64,000 bases of DNA from Sporosarcina sp. Marseille-Q4063. Lineage in GTDB: Bacteria > Bacillota > Bacilli > Bacillales_A > Planococcaceae. The stretch's first letter is position 1. Each line of letters starts with the position of its first letter. Of the stretch, positions 44,556 to 53,241 are shown one piece after another. Location: assembly GCF_018309085.1 (NCBI RefSeq), contig NZ_CP070502.1, forward strand, positions 806,001 to 870,000, read 5' to 3'. Below the pieces are notes generated by a model. It worked only from the letters and a program-made list of their open reading frames with translations, did no database searches and was not told where the DNA came from. Both the position numbers and the translations under genes were made by a program.

Positions 44556-45794
44556 ATGGAAATGCCTAAGGTTAAGGGAGTTGACAATACGTTCAATCTC
44601 CTGACGACAGGATATCCTTACATATTCGAAAAATGCAAAGCCCTGGGTACCGAAGTATTTGAAACAAGGTTGATGGGAAAGAAAATGATTTGCATGACTG
44701 GAAAAGATGCAGTCACATTATTTTACGACTCGGATTTATTCCAAAGAGAAGGTGCGGTTCCAAAACGTATTCAAAAAACACTTTTCGGCCAAAACGGCGT
44801 ACAAACTATGGACGGCGAAAAGCATAAACTCCGGAAATTGATGTTTCTTTCGCTCATGACTGAATCTGCATTGAAACGACTCGGCGAGATCACCACCGAA
44901 CAATGGAGATTGAGAGCCGGTCAATGGAAGAATCAAGAAGAAATTGTTCTATTCGATGAAACAGAAGAAATTCTATGTCGCGTGGCTTGTTTATGGGCTG
45001 GCGTTCCATTGAAAGAAAGCGAAGTAGCAAGTCGCGCCTATGATTTCGGGGCGATGATTGACGCAATTGGCGGCGTCGGACCGCGTTATCAAGAAGGAAA
45101 AAATGCAAGACAACGGACTGAGTGTTGGATAAGGACCATTATTGAAAATTACCGTAATGGGTCATTGGCTGCGAATGAAAATACTGCAATCCACACGATA
45201 GCAACACATCGCGATGAATCAGGCAATCATCTGAATAAGCAAATAGCCGCTGTTGAACTTATTAATATTCTTCGACCGATTGTAGCTGTGGCGAGATTCG
45301 TCGCATTCGGAGCCCTTGCGCTTCATGATTATCCTATTAATAACGGCAAGCTGAAAGATGGCGACGGAAAATACTTGGAAATGTTTGTCCAAGAAGTTCG
45401 CCGTTTTTATCCTTTCGCCCCTTTTCTAGGCGCAATGGTCCGTCAAGACTTTCAATGGAAAGGTTTCCATTTCAAAAAAGGAACTTCGGTTTTAATCGAC
45501 CTGCACGGGGTGAATCACGACCCGGAACTTTGGAACATGCCATATGAATTTCAACCGGATCGATTTAATGACCGAAAAAAAGATTTATATGATTTTGTTC
45601 CTCAAGGCGGCGGAGATCCAAATGCCGGCCACCGCTGTCCAGGAGAGGAAGCGACTGTCGTTATTATGAAATCATCGCTGTCCTTTCTTGTGAATGAATT
45701 GCAATATGATGTACCGGATTTTCAAGACTTATCCGTAAATCATGTGCGACTGCCAACTTTACCAAAAAACAGATTTGTGATTCGCAAGCTTTAG
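44556..45794 (+). CDS. CYP152-family fatty-acid peroxygenase P450
   Basis: A 412-residue cytochrome P450 close to P450-BSbeta (CypC/YbdT), which hydroxylates fatty acids with hydrogen peroxide and needs no redox partner. The heme loop is FVPQGGGDPNAGHRCPGE (Cys thiolate). The I-helix reads LRPIVAVARFVAFGALAL, with the Arg-Pro pair that replaces the usual acid-alcohol pair and holds the fatty-acid carboxylate. The ExxR motif is in EVRRFYPF. No ferredoxin gene is near, consistent with peroxide use. AAAGGAG precedes ATG 44556. Confidence 0.92.
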   Translation: MEMPKVKGVDNTFNLLTTGYPYIFEKCKALGTEVFETRLMGKKMICMTGKDAVTLFYDSDLFQREGAVPKRIQKTLFGQNGVQTMDGEKHKLRKLMFLSLMTESALKRLGEITTEQWRLRAGQWKNQEEIVLFDETEEILCRVACLWAGVPLKESEVASRAYDFGAMIDAIGGVGPRYQEGKNARQRTECWIRTIIENYRNGSLAANENTAIHTIATHRDESGNHLNKQIAAVELINILRPIVAVARFVAFGALALHDYPINNGKLKDGDGKYLEMFVQEVRRFYPFAPFLGAMVRQDFQWKGFHFKKGTSVLIDLHGVNHDPELWNMPYEFQPDRFNDRKKDLYDFVPQGGGDPNAGHRCPGEEATVVIMKSSLSFLVNELQYDVPDFQDLSVNHVRLPTLPKNRFVIRKL

Positions 45795-45861
45795 TATGTG
45801 AGGTAGGAGCAGACTCTAGGAGTTTATTGCCACACGATAAATAGAATTGTTTTAAGGAATC

Positions 45862-45901
45862 TATTTCAATGATGAAGAGTATCTACCCCATCATTGAAAT
45901 A
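45862..45901. other. Long perfect inverted repeat without a T-run
   Basis: TATTTCAATGATG (45862-45874) is perfectly repeated inverted at 45889-45901 across a 14-nt loop. No good T-run follows on either strand. It follows the P450 gene and contains the stop codon of the small open frame below, so it may terminate or stabilise either transcript. Confidence 0.7.
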
Positions 45902-46039
45902 AATCTTAAAAGGAGTAAAACATCCCGTTGCGAAAGGACTACCGCCTTCTGAATCACTAAACTCAAGACATTTACCACCCAAATAAATAGAACCTTTATA
46001 ATATTTACAATATACAAACGAATTGATAGGGTTAATCAT
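45866..46039 (-). CDS. Possible 57-residue protein or gene remnant
   Basis: An open minus-strand frame from ATG 46039 to a stop at 45866-45868. The central text, YYKGSIYLGGKCLEFSDSEG followed by GSPFATGCFTPFKIYFNDG, looks like protein rather than random sequence, with Cys and Gly placement suggestive of a small beta domain. However, there is no good ribosome site ahead of the ATG. It could be a fragment of a decayed gene. I do not recognise the family. Confidence 0.35.
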   Translation of the reverse strand: MINPINSFVYCKYYKGSIYLGGKCLEFSDSEGGSPFATGCFTPFKIYFNDGVDTLHH

Positions 46040-46059
46040 AAGCGAATGATGACATCTTT

Positions 46060-46079
46060 GTTAGTTAACTTTACTAACC
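46060..46079. promoter_or_regulatory. ROK-type operator upstream of the PIG-L gene
   Basis: The inverted-repeat-like GTTAGTTAACTTTACTAACC, read on the minus strand, matches 18 of 21 positions of the site at 54558-54578 ahead of the GH4 gene. TTAGT/ACTAA arms are typical of XylR/NagC (ROK) operators. It lies 69 bp upstream of the proposed PIG-L start. Confidence 0.75.
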
Positions 46080-46147
46080 AAAAAGAAATTATCATCATCT
46101 ATTGTACGATTTCATTTGCTAATAAAAGAATGAAAGGGGTTACAATA

Positions 46148-48652
46148 ATGAGAAAACTATTTAAAGTAATGGCGTCTCTCTTGTTGCTGCTTTCGATGAC
46201 TCCCCTCCTCGGGAAGGCTGATAATCAGCCAACTCCGGATGTGGATTTATGGAACGCAGTAAAGCCGCTTAGTACAACCGTCACATTTCTAAATACTGGC
46301 GCGCATCCGGATGATGAGCGAAGTGACCTGCTCGCCTATTTATCCAGAGGGCTTGGCGTCAAGTCAGCGAGCGTCATTGCCAATCGCGGTGAAGGCGGCC
46401 AGAACGAAATTGGCACAGAACTTGGCGACGGTCTTGGAATCATCAGATCCAATGAAATGATAGAGGCAGCCAAAATCACCGGAGTGAAGGCCTATCATTT
46501 AAGTGAAACAACTTCGGACCCTATCTATGATTTCGGTTTTTCCAAATCACCTGAAGAGACCCTAGAAAAATGGGGAGAGGAATTAACCTATGAACGACTT
46601 ATAAGATTCATCAGAACGTACCAACCAGACATTGTTATGCCGTCCTTCCGTGATGTCGACAACCAGCATGGACATCATCGAGCGATGACAATTTTAAGTG
46701 AACAAACATTTGAAGATGCAGCGGATCCATCCGTTTTCCCTGAACAACTGGATGAAGGTTTGTCCGTGTGGCAAATCAAAAAGCTTTATCTGCCAGCTGA
46801 ATCGGAAGACACCGCCACAACATCCATTGAAATCGGTGACTATGATCCAATCTATCAAATGACATATCCGCAGCTTGGTGAAGCTTCAAGGTACTTGCAT
46901 AAGAGTCAAGGAATGGGTAGAGACCTTCCCGCGGAACCTAGACAAGCCCATCTAGAACTCATTGATGATGCGGTTGATACCGAGAGCAATGGTCTCTTTG
47001 CAGGTATTCCGTATAACTTGAAAGATTGGGCCCAACTTGTACCACAAAATAATTTACGCGTTCATTTGCAAAAACTGCAAAATGAGCTGGATGATATTAT
47101 TGACCTTTATCCTAAACGCGGCTTGATTTTACCCAAATCGCAAAAGGCTTTAATAGATATTCAGAAGCTCATCACAGAAATTAACAAGGCTAAAATGGAT
47201 GCATCTTTGAAAAATGATTTGCTCCATAAATTAGAGTTAAAAGAAGAACAATTACAGGAAGTCAGCTTTGTTTCCTCAAGTTTGAAAGTTGAAACGATGA
47301 TTGATTCAGACGTATTGACACAAGGAGAAAGTACAACTGTCAGTATGACAATCACCAACGAAGGTGACGAGATGATCAAGCATATCAAACCATCTCTATT
47401 GGCACCGAAAAATTGGCAGATTAATACGAACGAAGAAATAAACCATTTAAAACCGAACGAATCAAAAACAGTCACTTTTAATGTGACAATACCAAACGAC
47501 GAAGAATATTTCCACCCATATGATGAGTCAATTATTCAATCTAAAATCATGTTTAAAGAAAACGGTGCTGAAGCCGAAACCGTTTTAGAACTTGATAACA
47601 CAGTGGCTGTCCTTCCAGAAATCAGCATTTCATCCAATCCAGTGAACTTGATGATCAATACGGCTGATGTACAAGTAGAGGTTCCTGTAACCGTAAGCGT
47701 CAAGAATTACTTCAATGGAGAAAATAACGCATCCGTTTCTTTGGATCTTCCTGAGGGATGGACAAGCGAACCTGAACAAGTTGATGTCAGTTTCACAGAA
47801 CGTTTTGAAGAAAAAGAAGTAGATTTTAGTATTCACCCTGCCAGTGAGGTAGCGGAAGGTAATTTTTCAATTGACGTCCTTGCAACATCTAATGGAAATA
47901 CATTCGATAACACCGTACAGGAAATTAAGTATGACCACATCAACGATGCTTATTTCCTTTATTCATCCGCCATCAATGGAGTCGCGTTCGAACTATTGAA
48001 ACCGGATAATCTAAAAGTAGGTTATATCGAAAGTGGATTTGATACAATTGCTGATGACTTGAAAAATGCAGGATTTGACATAACAAAACTATCGGAAGAA
48101 GATCTTGCTTCAGCAGATCTATCTGTATACGATTCGATTGTCACGGGAATCAGAGCGAATCTTTCCCGCGCGGATCTGGTCCAAAACAATGATCGATTGC
48201 ATGAATACGTTGAGAACGGCGGACATTTGGTTGTTCAATACCATAAACCGGGAGACAACTGGGATACACAGACGACTGCTCCCTACCCATTAGAAATTGG
48301 AATCCCGTCGATCCGTTGGCGCGTAACTGACGAAAATGCCGAAGTCACTATGACGCAGCCAGAACATAAGTTATTCAACTACCCGAATAACATTACAAAC
48401 AGCGATTGGGATAATTGGGTACAAGAACGCGGACTCTACTTCCCGATGAATTGGGATGACCGTTATGAAACATTTGTAAGCATGGCTGACCCAGGCGAAG
48501 ATCCATTCACGAGTGGAATATTAATGGCTGAGTACGGCGAAGGAACTTACTTGTATACAAACCTGGTCTTCTATCGCCAAATCGATAATCAAGTCCCTGG
48601 CGGCTACCGAATTTTCACGAATTTGATTAGCTATGGGATGGAAGATAACTAA
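46148..48652 (+). CDS. Secreted PIG-L-family deacetylase with C-terminal accessory domains
   Basis: A zinc-dependent N-acetylglucosamine deacetylase-type protein of 834 residues. A signal peptide (RKLFKVMASLLLLLSMTPLLGKA) precedes the PIG-L/LmbE domain, with zinc motif AHPDDE at about residues 52-57, RGEGGQNEIGTELG, and a downstream DNQHGHHRAM carrying the third ligand. Residues about 380-580 look like two NEW3/CARDB-type beta domains. The C-terminal 230 residues resemble a glutamine-amidotransferase-like fold (YIESGFDTIADDLKNAGF; NGGHLVVQYHKPG). The frame opens at 46046, but GAAAGGGG fits ATG 46148. It shares an operator with the GH4 operon, suggesting outside deacetylation of an amino-sugar glycoside. 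Confidence 0.88.
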   Translation: MRKLFKVMASLLLLLSMTPLLGKADNQPTPDVDLWNAVKPLSTTVTFLNTGAHPDDERSDLLAYLSRGLGVKSASVIANRGEGGQNEIGTELGDGLGIIRSNEMIEAAKITGVKAYHLSETTSDPIYDFGFSKSPEETLEKWGEELTYERLIRFIRTYQPDIVMPSFRDVDNQHGHHRAMTILSEQTFEDAADPSVFPEQLDEGLSVWQIKKLYLPAESEDTATTSIEIGDYDPIYQMTYPQLGEASRYLHKSQGMGRDLPAEPRQAHLELIDDAVDTESNGLFAGIPYNLKDWAQLVPQNNLRVHLQKLQNELDDIIDLYPKRGLILPKSQKALIDIQKLITEINKAKMDASLKNDLLHKLELKEEQLQEVSFVSSSLKVETMIDSDVLTQGESTTVSMTITNEGDEMIKHIKPSLLAPKNWQINTNEEINHLKPNESKTVTFNVTIPNDEEYFHPYDESIIQSKIMFKENGAEAETVLELDNTVAVLPEISISSNPVNLMINTADVQVEVPVTVSVKNYFNGENNASVSLDLPEGWTSEPEQVDVSFTERFEEKEVDFSIHPASEVAEGNFSIDVLATSNGNTFDNTVQEIKYDHINDAYFLYSSAINGVAFELLKPDNLKVGYIESGFDTIADDLKNAGFDITKLSEEDLASADLSVYDSIVTGIRANLSRADLVQNNDRLHEYVENGGHLVVQYHKPGDNWDTQTTAPYPLEIGIPSIRWRVTDENAEVTMTQPEHKLFNYPNNITNSDWDNWVQERGLYFPMNWDDRYETFVSMADPGEDPFTSGILMAEYGEGTYLYTNLVFYRQIDNQVPGGYRIFTNLISYGMEDN

Positions 48653-48679
48653 ATATCTTGCGCCGGCCCCGTTCTTTTA

Positions 48680-48763
48680 ATCTCGTTGCGTTACGGTTTG
48701 CTCTCGATGCGGGGCTGGTTATTCTCGTTGCGCCAGCGTTTATTCTCGATAAAATAGCCTCTA
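48680..48763 (+). repeat. 21-bp-period intergenic array B (TTCTCGTTGCG type)
   Basis: Units start at 48680, 48701, 48722 and 48743, each exactly 21 bp apart. Their cores read ATCTCGTTGCG, CTCTCGATGCG, TTCTCGTTGCG and TTCTCGATAAA. The other ten bases vary but tend to end in GTTA or GTTTA. The last unit runs into a terminator. The array lies between the convergent ends of the PIG-L gene and the ABC operon, the same setting as array A. Confidence 0.85.
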
Positions 48764-48790
48764 AGGTGTAAAAACCTTAGAGACTATTTT
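48751..48790. terminator. Terminator between the PIG-L gene and the sugar ABC operon
   Basis: AAAATAGCCTCTAAGG pairs with CCTTAGAGACTATTTT (one mismatch), with A/T-runs on both sides between convergent genes. Confidence 0.9.
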
Positions 48791-48800
48791 TATGCAAAAA

Positions 48801-49610
48801 TTATTTCATTCCAGTCAAAGTAATCCCAGAAATGATATGTCGCTGTAAAAGGATGAATACCAAGATTAATGGAATAACCGCTATAGTTGAGCCTGTCATG
48901 ATCAAATGCCACTGCGACTCTGCTTCTCCCGACGAGAAGAAAGATAAACCGACAGGCAGCGTTCGGAGTGCTTCAGACTCGATAACGATCAACGGCCATA
49001 GGAACGCATTCCAGTTACCCAGGAATGTAAAGATACTTAAAGCAGCCAGTGCTGGCCAAACTTGCGGAATGGCGATCTTGAAAAATATCATGAATTCATT
49101 CATGCCGTCAATTCGTGCCGCGTTCAATAAATCATCGGGTATCTGCTCCATGAATTGCCTCATTAAAAACACACCGAATCCTGTCATCAGTCCTGGAAAC
49201 AAGATTCCCCAGTACGAATCCGTCCATCCGAAATCGGAACTCATCATATACCATGGAATAATAAGCATTTCCGTCGGAACCATCAGTGTACTTAATATGA
49301 GGATGAACAGTACACCGCGGCCTACAAAGGCGAACTTGGCTATGATATAGCCGACGAGTGTATCAAAAAATGCGACACTTATCGTCGTGACTGTTGCGAT
49401 AATCAAGCTATTTATAAACCACTTGGCAAATAAACTTTCTTCCATCACTTTAATATAGTTACTGAAGGTTATATTTTCCGGTATAATATCCAGACTAAAG
49501 ATATCAATTGGCGATTTTAAAGAGGTAGAAACCATCCAAACAAAGGGAAATAACATAATAATGGAACCGAGTATCAATGCTAAATACGTTAAAATCTTTC
49601 CGACTTTCAT
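48801..49610 (-). CDS. Sugar ABC transporter permease (MalG-type)
   Basis: A 269-residue inner-membrane permease of the CUT1 family with six helices. The EAA loop is LLNAARIDGMNEFMIFFKIAIPQVWPAL, which docks the ATPase. It is the last gene of the operon, following its partner permease by 18 nt. No ATPase gene is in the cluster, which is common for Bacillales CUT1 importers that share MsmX. Confidence 0.93.
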   Translation of the reverse strand: MKVGKILTYLALILGSIIMLFPFVWMVSTSLKSPIDIFSLDIIPENITFSNYIKVMEESLFAKWFINSLIIATVTTISVAFFDTLVGYIIAKFAFVGRGVLFILILSTLMVPTEMLIIPWYMMSSDFGWTDSYWGILFPGLMTGFGVFLMRQFMEQIPDDLLNAARIDGMNEFMIFFKIAIPQVWPALAALSIFTFLGNWNAFLWPLIVIESEALRTLPVGLSFFSSGEAESQWHLIMTGSTIAVIPLILVFILLQRHIISGITLTGMK

Positions 49611-49628
49611 TCTCGTGCACCCTCCTCT

Positions 49629-50582
49629 TTAGTAATCGAACTTCCTAGTCAGAACCTTCATTTGGAATAAGGTCAATGCCAAAATGAATAGAAACAGCAG
49701 AACAGTCGCTGCCGAAGCAAGTCCCATATCAAACTTCCGGAATGCCAACTGATAGATATACACTACTACTGTCATAGTGGAGTTCAACGGGCCTCCGGTA
49801 CCATCCGCACTCATATTGATGACTTGGGTAAAGGATACTTGAATGAAGTTAATGCTTCCGATTACGGCTGAGAATACAATCGTCGGGTTCAACAATGGAA
49901 CCGTCACATGCCAAAACTTTTGCCATGGGCTTGCACCGTCTATCTCTGCAGCTTCATAAAGCATCTTAGGGATATTTTCCAATCCGGCTAAAAACAGAAC
50001 CATTTGGAAACCTAAAGCCTGCCAAATCATCGCACCGATTATGACGTATATTGCCTGATCCGGCGAGTTTAAAAATGGCTGCGGCGATAGACCGATTTTT
50101 ATCAATAAATCATTGATAATTCCGTTTTTCATCAATATCCACTGAAACACCCAGCTGATGGCAACAATGCTAGTTACATAGGGTATAAAATAAACCACCC
50201 TGAAAAAACCGACGAATCGATTTATTTTATGTAGCAGAAGTGCAACAATAATTCCGAAAAACAATTGTCCGGAAACACCTATCACAATATAAATCAATGT
50301 GTTCACTGCAGACTTGATAAATACTTTGTCTTGTATAAGTGCCTGGTAATTTTCTAGCCCAATAAATGGCTTTACGCCAGTCGCTAGCAAATTCCAATCC
50401 CTAAAACCCACGTTAAATGTGAATAACGTAGGAAGTATGCGAATGCCTAGAAAAAATAGTATCGGAAGCAACAGGCAAGTATAGACAAAAAGATATTTTT
50501 GATACTTAACATTTCCTTTGAACTTCTGTATCAGCGATGTCTTATGTGTTTTCTTGCTCGATGCAGAATGATTCTCTCCCAC
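49629..50582 (-). CDS. Sugar ABC transporter permease (MalF-type)
   Basis: A 317-residue CUT1 permease with six membrane helices and the EAA loop MLYEAAEIDGASPWQKFWHVTVPLL. The frame is open from 50612, but AGGAGG precedes GTG 50582 by six bases, giving an N-terminus of VGENHSASSKKTHK. It pairs with the MalG-type subunit downstream and the binding lipoprotein upstream. Confidence 0.92.
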   Translation of the reverse strand: MGENHSASSKKTHKTSLIQKFKGNVKYQKYLFVYTCLLLPILFFLGIRILPTLFTFNVGFRDWNLLATGVKPFIGLENYQALIQDKVFIKSAVNTLIYIVIGVSGQLFFGIIVALLLHKINRFVGFFRVVYFIPYVTSIVAISWVFQWILMKNGIINDLLIKIGLSPQPFLNSPDQAIYVIIGAMIWQALGFQMVLFLAGLENIPKMLYEAAEIDGASPWQKFWHVTVPLLNPTIVFSAVIGSINFIQVSFTQVINMSADGTGGPLNSTMTVVVYIYQLAFRKFDMGLASAATVLLFLFILALTLFQMKVLTRKFDY

Positions 50583-50606
50583 TTCGCACCTCCTGATAGT
50601 TGATAG

Positions 50607-50634
50607 AACCAAAGGCTATGAATAGCCTTTGGTT
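50607..50634 (-). other. Intercistronic hairpin after the binding-protein gene
   Basis: AACCAAAGGCTA pairs perfectly with TAGCCTTTGGTT over a 4-nt loop. No T-run follows. A hairpin between a binding-protein gene and its permease genes commonly protects the upstream mRNA or attenuates read-through, keeping binding protein in excess. Confidence 0.75.
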
Positions 50635-50642
50635 CCTATTTA

Positions 50643-51956
50643 TTACTTATCGCTCCAATAACTTTCATGTAGTATCTTTGTTTCTTCTACTAGTTCTTTA
50701 TAAGCTTCTTCTACGTCCATGCCCTTCAGCAATACTTTGTCTGCTGCGTCGATGACAAGCTGGCGTTCTTCAGTTTCATCTACAAAGAAATGAGCATTTG
50801 CAAATGGCAATGAATTGATAAATGCGCCGTACACTTCATCGTTGACATATTTATCCTGCATTGCAACCTCTTTTTTTGCTGGTAATTCACCAGTTGCATC
50901 AATCCATTTTTCCATCGTTTCCTTGCTTGTCAGGAATTTCAGGAATTTAGTTGCTGCCTCCAGTTTCTCTCCTTCAACTTTCGCAGTGATTCCATTCGTC
51001 CAGAATGATGCGTTTGTCGATTGCTCTTTATCTCCAGGAAGCGGAGCTACTGCGTAATTCAGGTCTGGTGCATCACTTTTAATCGTACCGATACGGAATG
51101 AACCGTCAACATTCATTGCTACTTTTTCTGTCAGGAAAGCTGTTACATCATCCGTATAGAATCCAACTTCAGATGTGCCTAAATCAGTTGGAAAGCTTAA
51201 CCAGTATTTAAAAGCTTCCAGACCGGCCGCATCATCACCCCAAATAACTGATTTTTTGTCTTCGCTCAATACTTCTCCGCCAGCCTGGCGTGTTAAACCG
51301 TCACGCAACCACTGATGTCCTTGCTGTGAAGGTTCCCAAGCCATACCAGATTGCTCAAGTCGTCCACTGCCATCAGCCTTCGTTAATTTCTCAGCATATT
51401 CCTGTAACTCATCCCAATCTTTTGGCGGAGAGTTTGGATCTAGACCAGCCTCTTCAAAAAGATCCTTGTTGTAAAATAATGCTAGCGTTCTTACTGCAGT
51501 TGGAATCGTCCAATATTCACCATCAAGCTTGGTCGCTTCAACCAATGGGAAAAACTCACTTTCAATTTCTTCATGCGGGAATGCTTCTTGTGGCAATGGC
51601 TGTAAATATCCAGAATCAACATACTTCGGAACCCATCCGTAAAATAGGTTGATGACGTCTGGTCCTTTCCCCGCTGGTACTTGCGCAGCTACCTTTTCAT
51701 TATATTGATCATAAGGAAAGTTAGTCTGCTTTACTTTAATTCCAGGATTATCCGCTTCGAATTCCTTAATCAGTTCATCCATTAATTTAACCTTTGCGTC
51801 AAAAGCGTACTGCCAATACTCCAATACGATTTCCTCACCGGATCCATCATCACTAGTTGAATCTTTGTCAGATGATTCTTTGTCATTTGAACAGGCAACC
51901 ATCAACACGGATAACAATCCAAAAGCCACTAAACCGAGCCACCATTTCTTCACCAT
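50643..51956 (-). CDS. Sugar ABC transporter substrate-binding lipoprotein
   Basis: A 437-residue CUT1-type extracytoplasmic binding protein. The signal ends in the lipobox VACS (MVKKWWLGLVAFGLLSVLMVACS), followed by a Ser/Asp-rich linker and the maltose-binding-like fold (VLEYWQYAFDAKVKLMDELI; KFLKFLTSKETMEKW). The ligand is presumably an oligosaccharide or glycoside processed by the GH4 enzyme and the PIG-L deacetylase in the same regulon. GAGGGGG precedes ATG 51956. The regulator gene ends 58 bp upstream. Confidence 0.92.
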   Translation of the reverse strand: MVKKWWLGLVAFGLLSVLMVACSNDKESSDKDSTSDDGSGEEIVLEYWQYAFDAKVKLMDELIKEFEADNPGIKVKQTNFPYDQYNEKVAAQVPAGKGPDVINLFYGWVPKYVDSGYLQPLPQEAFPHEEIESEFFPLVEATKLDGEYWTIPTAVRTLALFYNKDLFEEAGLDPNSPPKDWDELQEYAEKLTKADGSGRLEQSGMAWEPSQQGHQWLRDGLTRQAGGEVLSEDKKSVIWGDDAAGLEAFKYWLSFPTDLGTSEVGFYTDDVTAFLTEKVAMNVDGSFRIGTIKSDAPDLNYAVAPLPGDKEQSTNASFWTNGITAKVEGEKLEAATKFLKFLTSKETMEKWIDATGELPAKKEVAMQDKYVNDEVYGAFINSLPFANAHFFVDETEERQLVIDAADKVLLKGMDVEEAYKELVEETKILHESYWSDK

Positions 51957-52014
51957 GAAATCCCCCTCTTATTAAATTATTTTAAAGGACTAAAAAGTCA
52001 CCTTAATAACGAAA

Positions 52015-53172
52015 TCAAACCTGTAAAATTGACTCATGTTCTTTTAATACCAGATATGCCGCCCCTAAAACCGATACATTATCGAGCTTCGTAATTGTGA
52101 CCGACGTTTCAATCGGTAAATGCTTATCGATTGTCGACATGATTTCGGGCAGAAAATGATGCATGGACTTCGATAAGCCACCCCCTATGATTACGCATTC
52201 CGGGTTGACGATCGAAATCACATTAATCAATGCAAAAGCGAGATGGGATAAAGCATCATCAACGATGTTCAGCGCATTTTTATCGCCGGCAATCGCCGAT
52301 TCGAAAATCCTTTTGGCTGGCCAATCATCGGATTCTTCATCGCCCGTCCTCAGGTGCTTCAACATTCTTTTGGTAATAGATGGTCCGCCGATATGGCTGT
52401 CCAGAAAGCCGTATCCTGAAAAGATGCTGTCATAGGCTTCTTCGGCTGCATGCTTGTCTGTCACCATATAACCGATTTCTCCGGCGGCAAAAGATGAACC
52501 GCGATACAACTGTCCATTTATGATCATTCCGCAACCTACCCCTGTACCAAGGGTAATCTGCAGAATATTTCTCTTATCCTTCCCCGCGCCTTTCCATTGC
52601 TCACCAAGTGCCGCAACGTTCACATCGTTGTCGACGTAAACAGGAAATGGCAAAAGGTTATCCAACTTCTCGACTAAATGATAATGCTTCCATCCCAAAC
52701 TCGGTGCATCGAAAACAATTCCTTTTTCGACATCCGTAATGCCTGGAACTCCAATTCCCGCTCCGATGATCTGGCTATTTTCCAAACTGCTTTTTGTGAT
52801 AAGCGAGTTGATATTATCTGCGATTATCTGAACGAGGTCTTTTGACAAATGCTCCTGAGTAGATAAAACCACTTTCTCTTTGAAGTCACCTTTCAAATTC
52901 ATGACAGCCATCTCTACCGAAGTTCCGCCGATATCTACACCGACAATATATTTGGCATTATGATTGAAGTAAATCTGGAAAGCTCTTCTCCCGCCAGATG
53001 GACTTGAACTTGAACTTTCTTTTTCACGGAACCATCCTTCATTGATTAATTCATCAACAAGTTTGGAAATAGTCGGTTTGCTGATTGATAATGCTTTTGA
53101 AATTTCAGTTCTTGAACGCCCTGGATTCTTTTGGATATAATGTAGAATCTTTTTCTTATTGATAAATTTCAT
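52015..53172 (-). CDS. ROK-family transcriptional repressor (XylR/NagC-like)
   Basis: A 385-residue regulator. Residues about 10-55 form a winged HTH (RTEISKALSISKPTISKLVDELI). The ROK sugar-kinase-like domain follows, with DIGGTSVEMAV (about 80-90), LGTGVGCGMIINGQLYRG and GEIGYM. The cysteine zinc motif (CxCGxxGC) found in most ROK proteins is absent: the segment after GEIGYM reads TDKHAAEEAYDS. The ribosome site is weak. It sits inside the operon it probably controls, and its likely sites are 46060-46079 and 54558-54578. Confidence 0.9.
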   Translation of the reverse strand: MKFINKKKILHYIQKNPGRSRTEISKALSISKPTISKLVDELINEGWFREKESSSSSPSGGRRAFQIYFNHNAKYIVGVDIGGTSVEMAVMNLKGDFKEKVVLSTQEHLSKDLVQIIADNINSLITKSSLENSQIIGAGIGVPGITDVEKGIVFDAPSLGWKHYHLVEKLDNLLPFPVYVDNDVNVAALGEQWKGAGKDKRNILQITLGTGVGCGMIINGQLYRGSSFAAGEIGYMVTDKHAAEEAYDSIFSGYGFLDSHIGGPSITKRMLKHLRTGDEESDDWPAKRIFESAIAGDKNALNIVDDALSHLAFALINVISIVNPECVIIGGGLSKSMHHFLPEIMSTIDKHLPIETSVTITKLDNVSVLGAAYLVLKEHESILQV

Positions 53173-53241
53173 ATACTGCGGATTTGCTTGAATGTGACTG
53201 ATGGTGATTACGCTCCTCTCCCTTCTACTGATGTATGGATA

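Noticed and set aside
46046..46147. N-terminal extension of the PIG-L protein
   Set aside because: It would precede the signal peptide and includes the operator. A good ribosome site and signal peptide begin at 46148.
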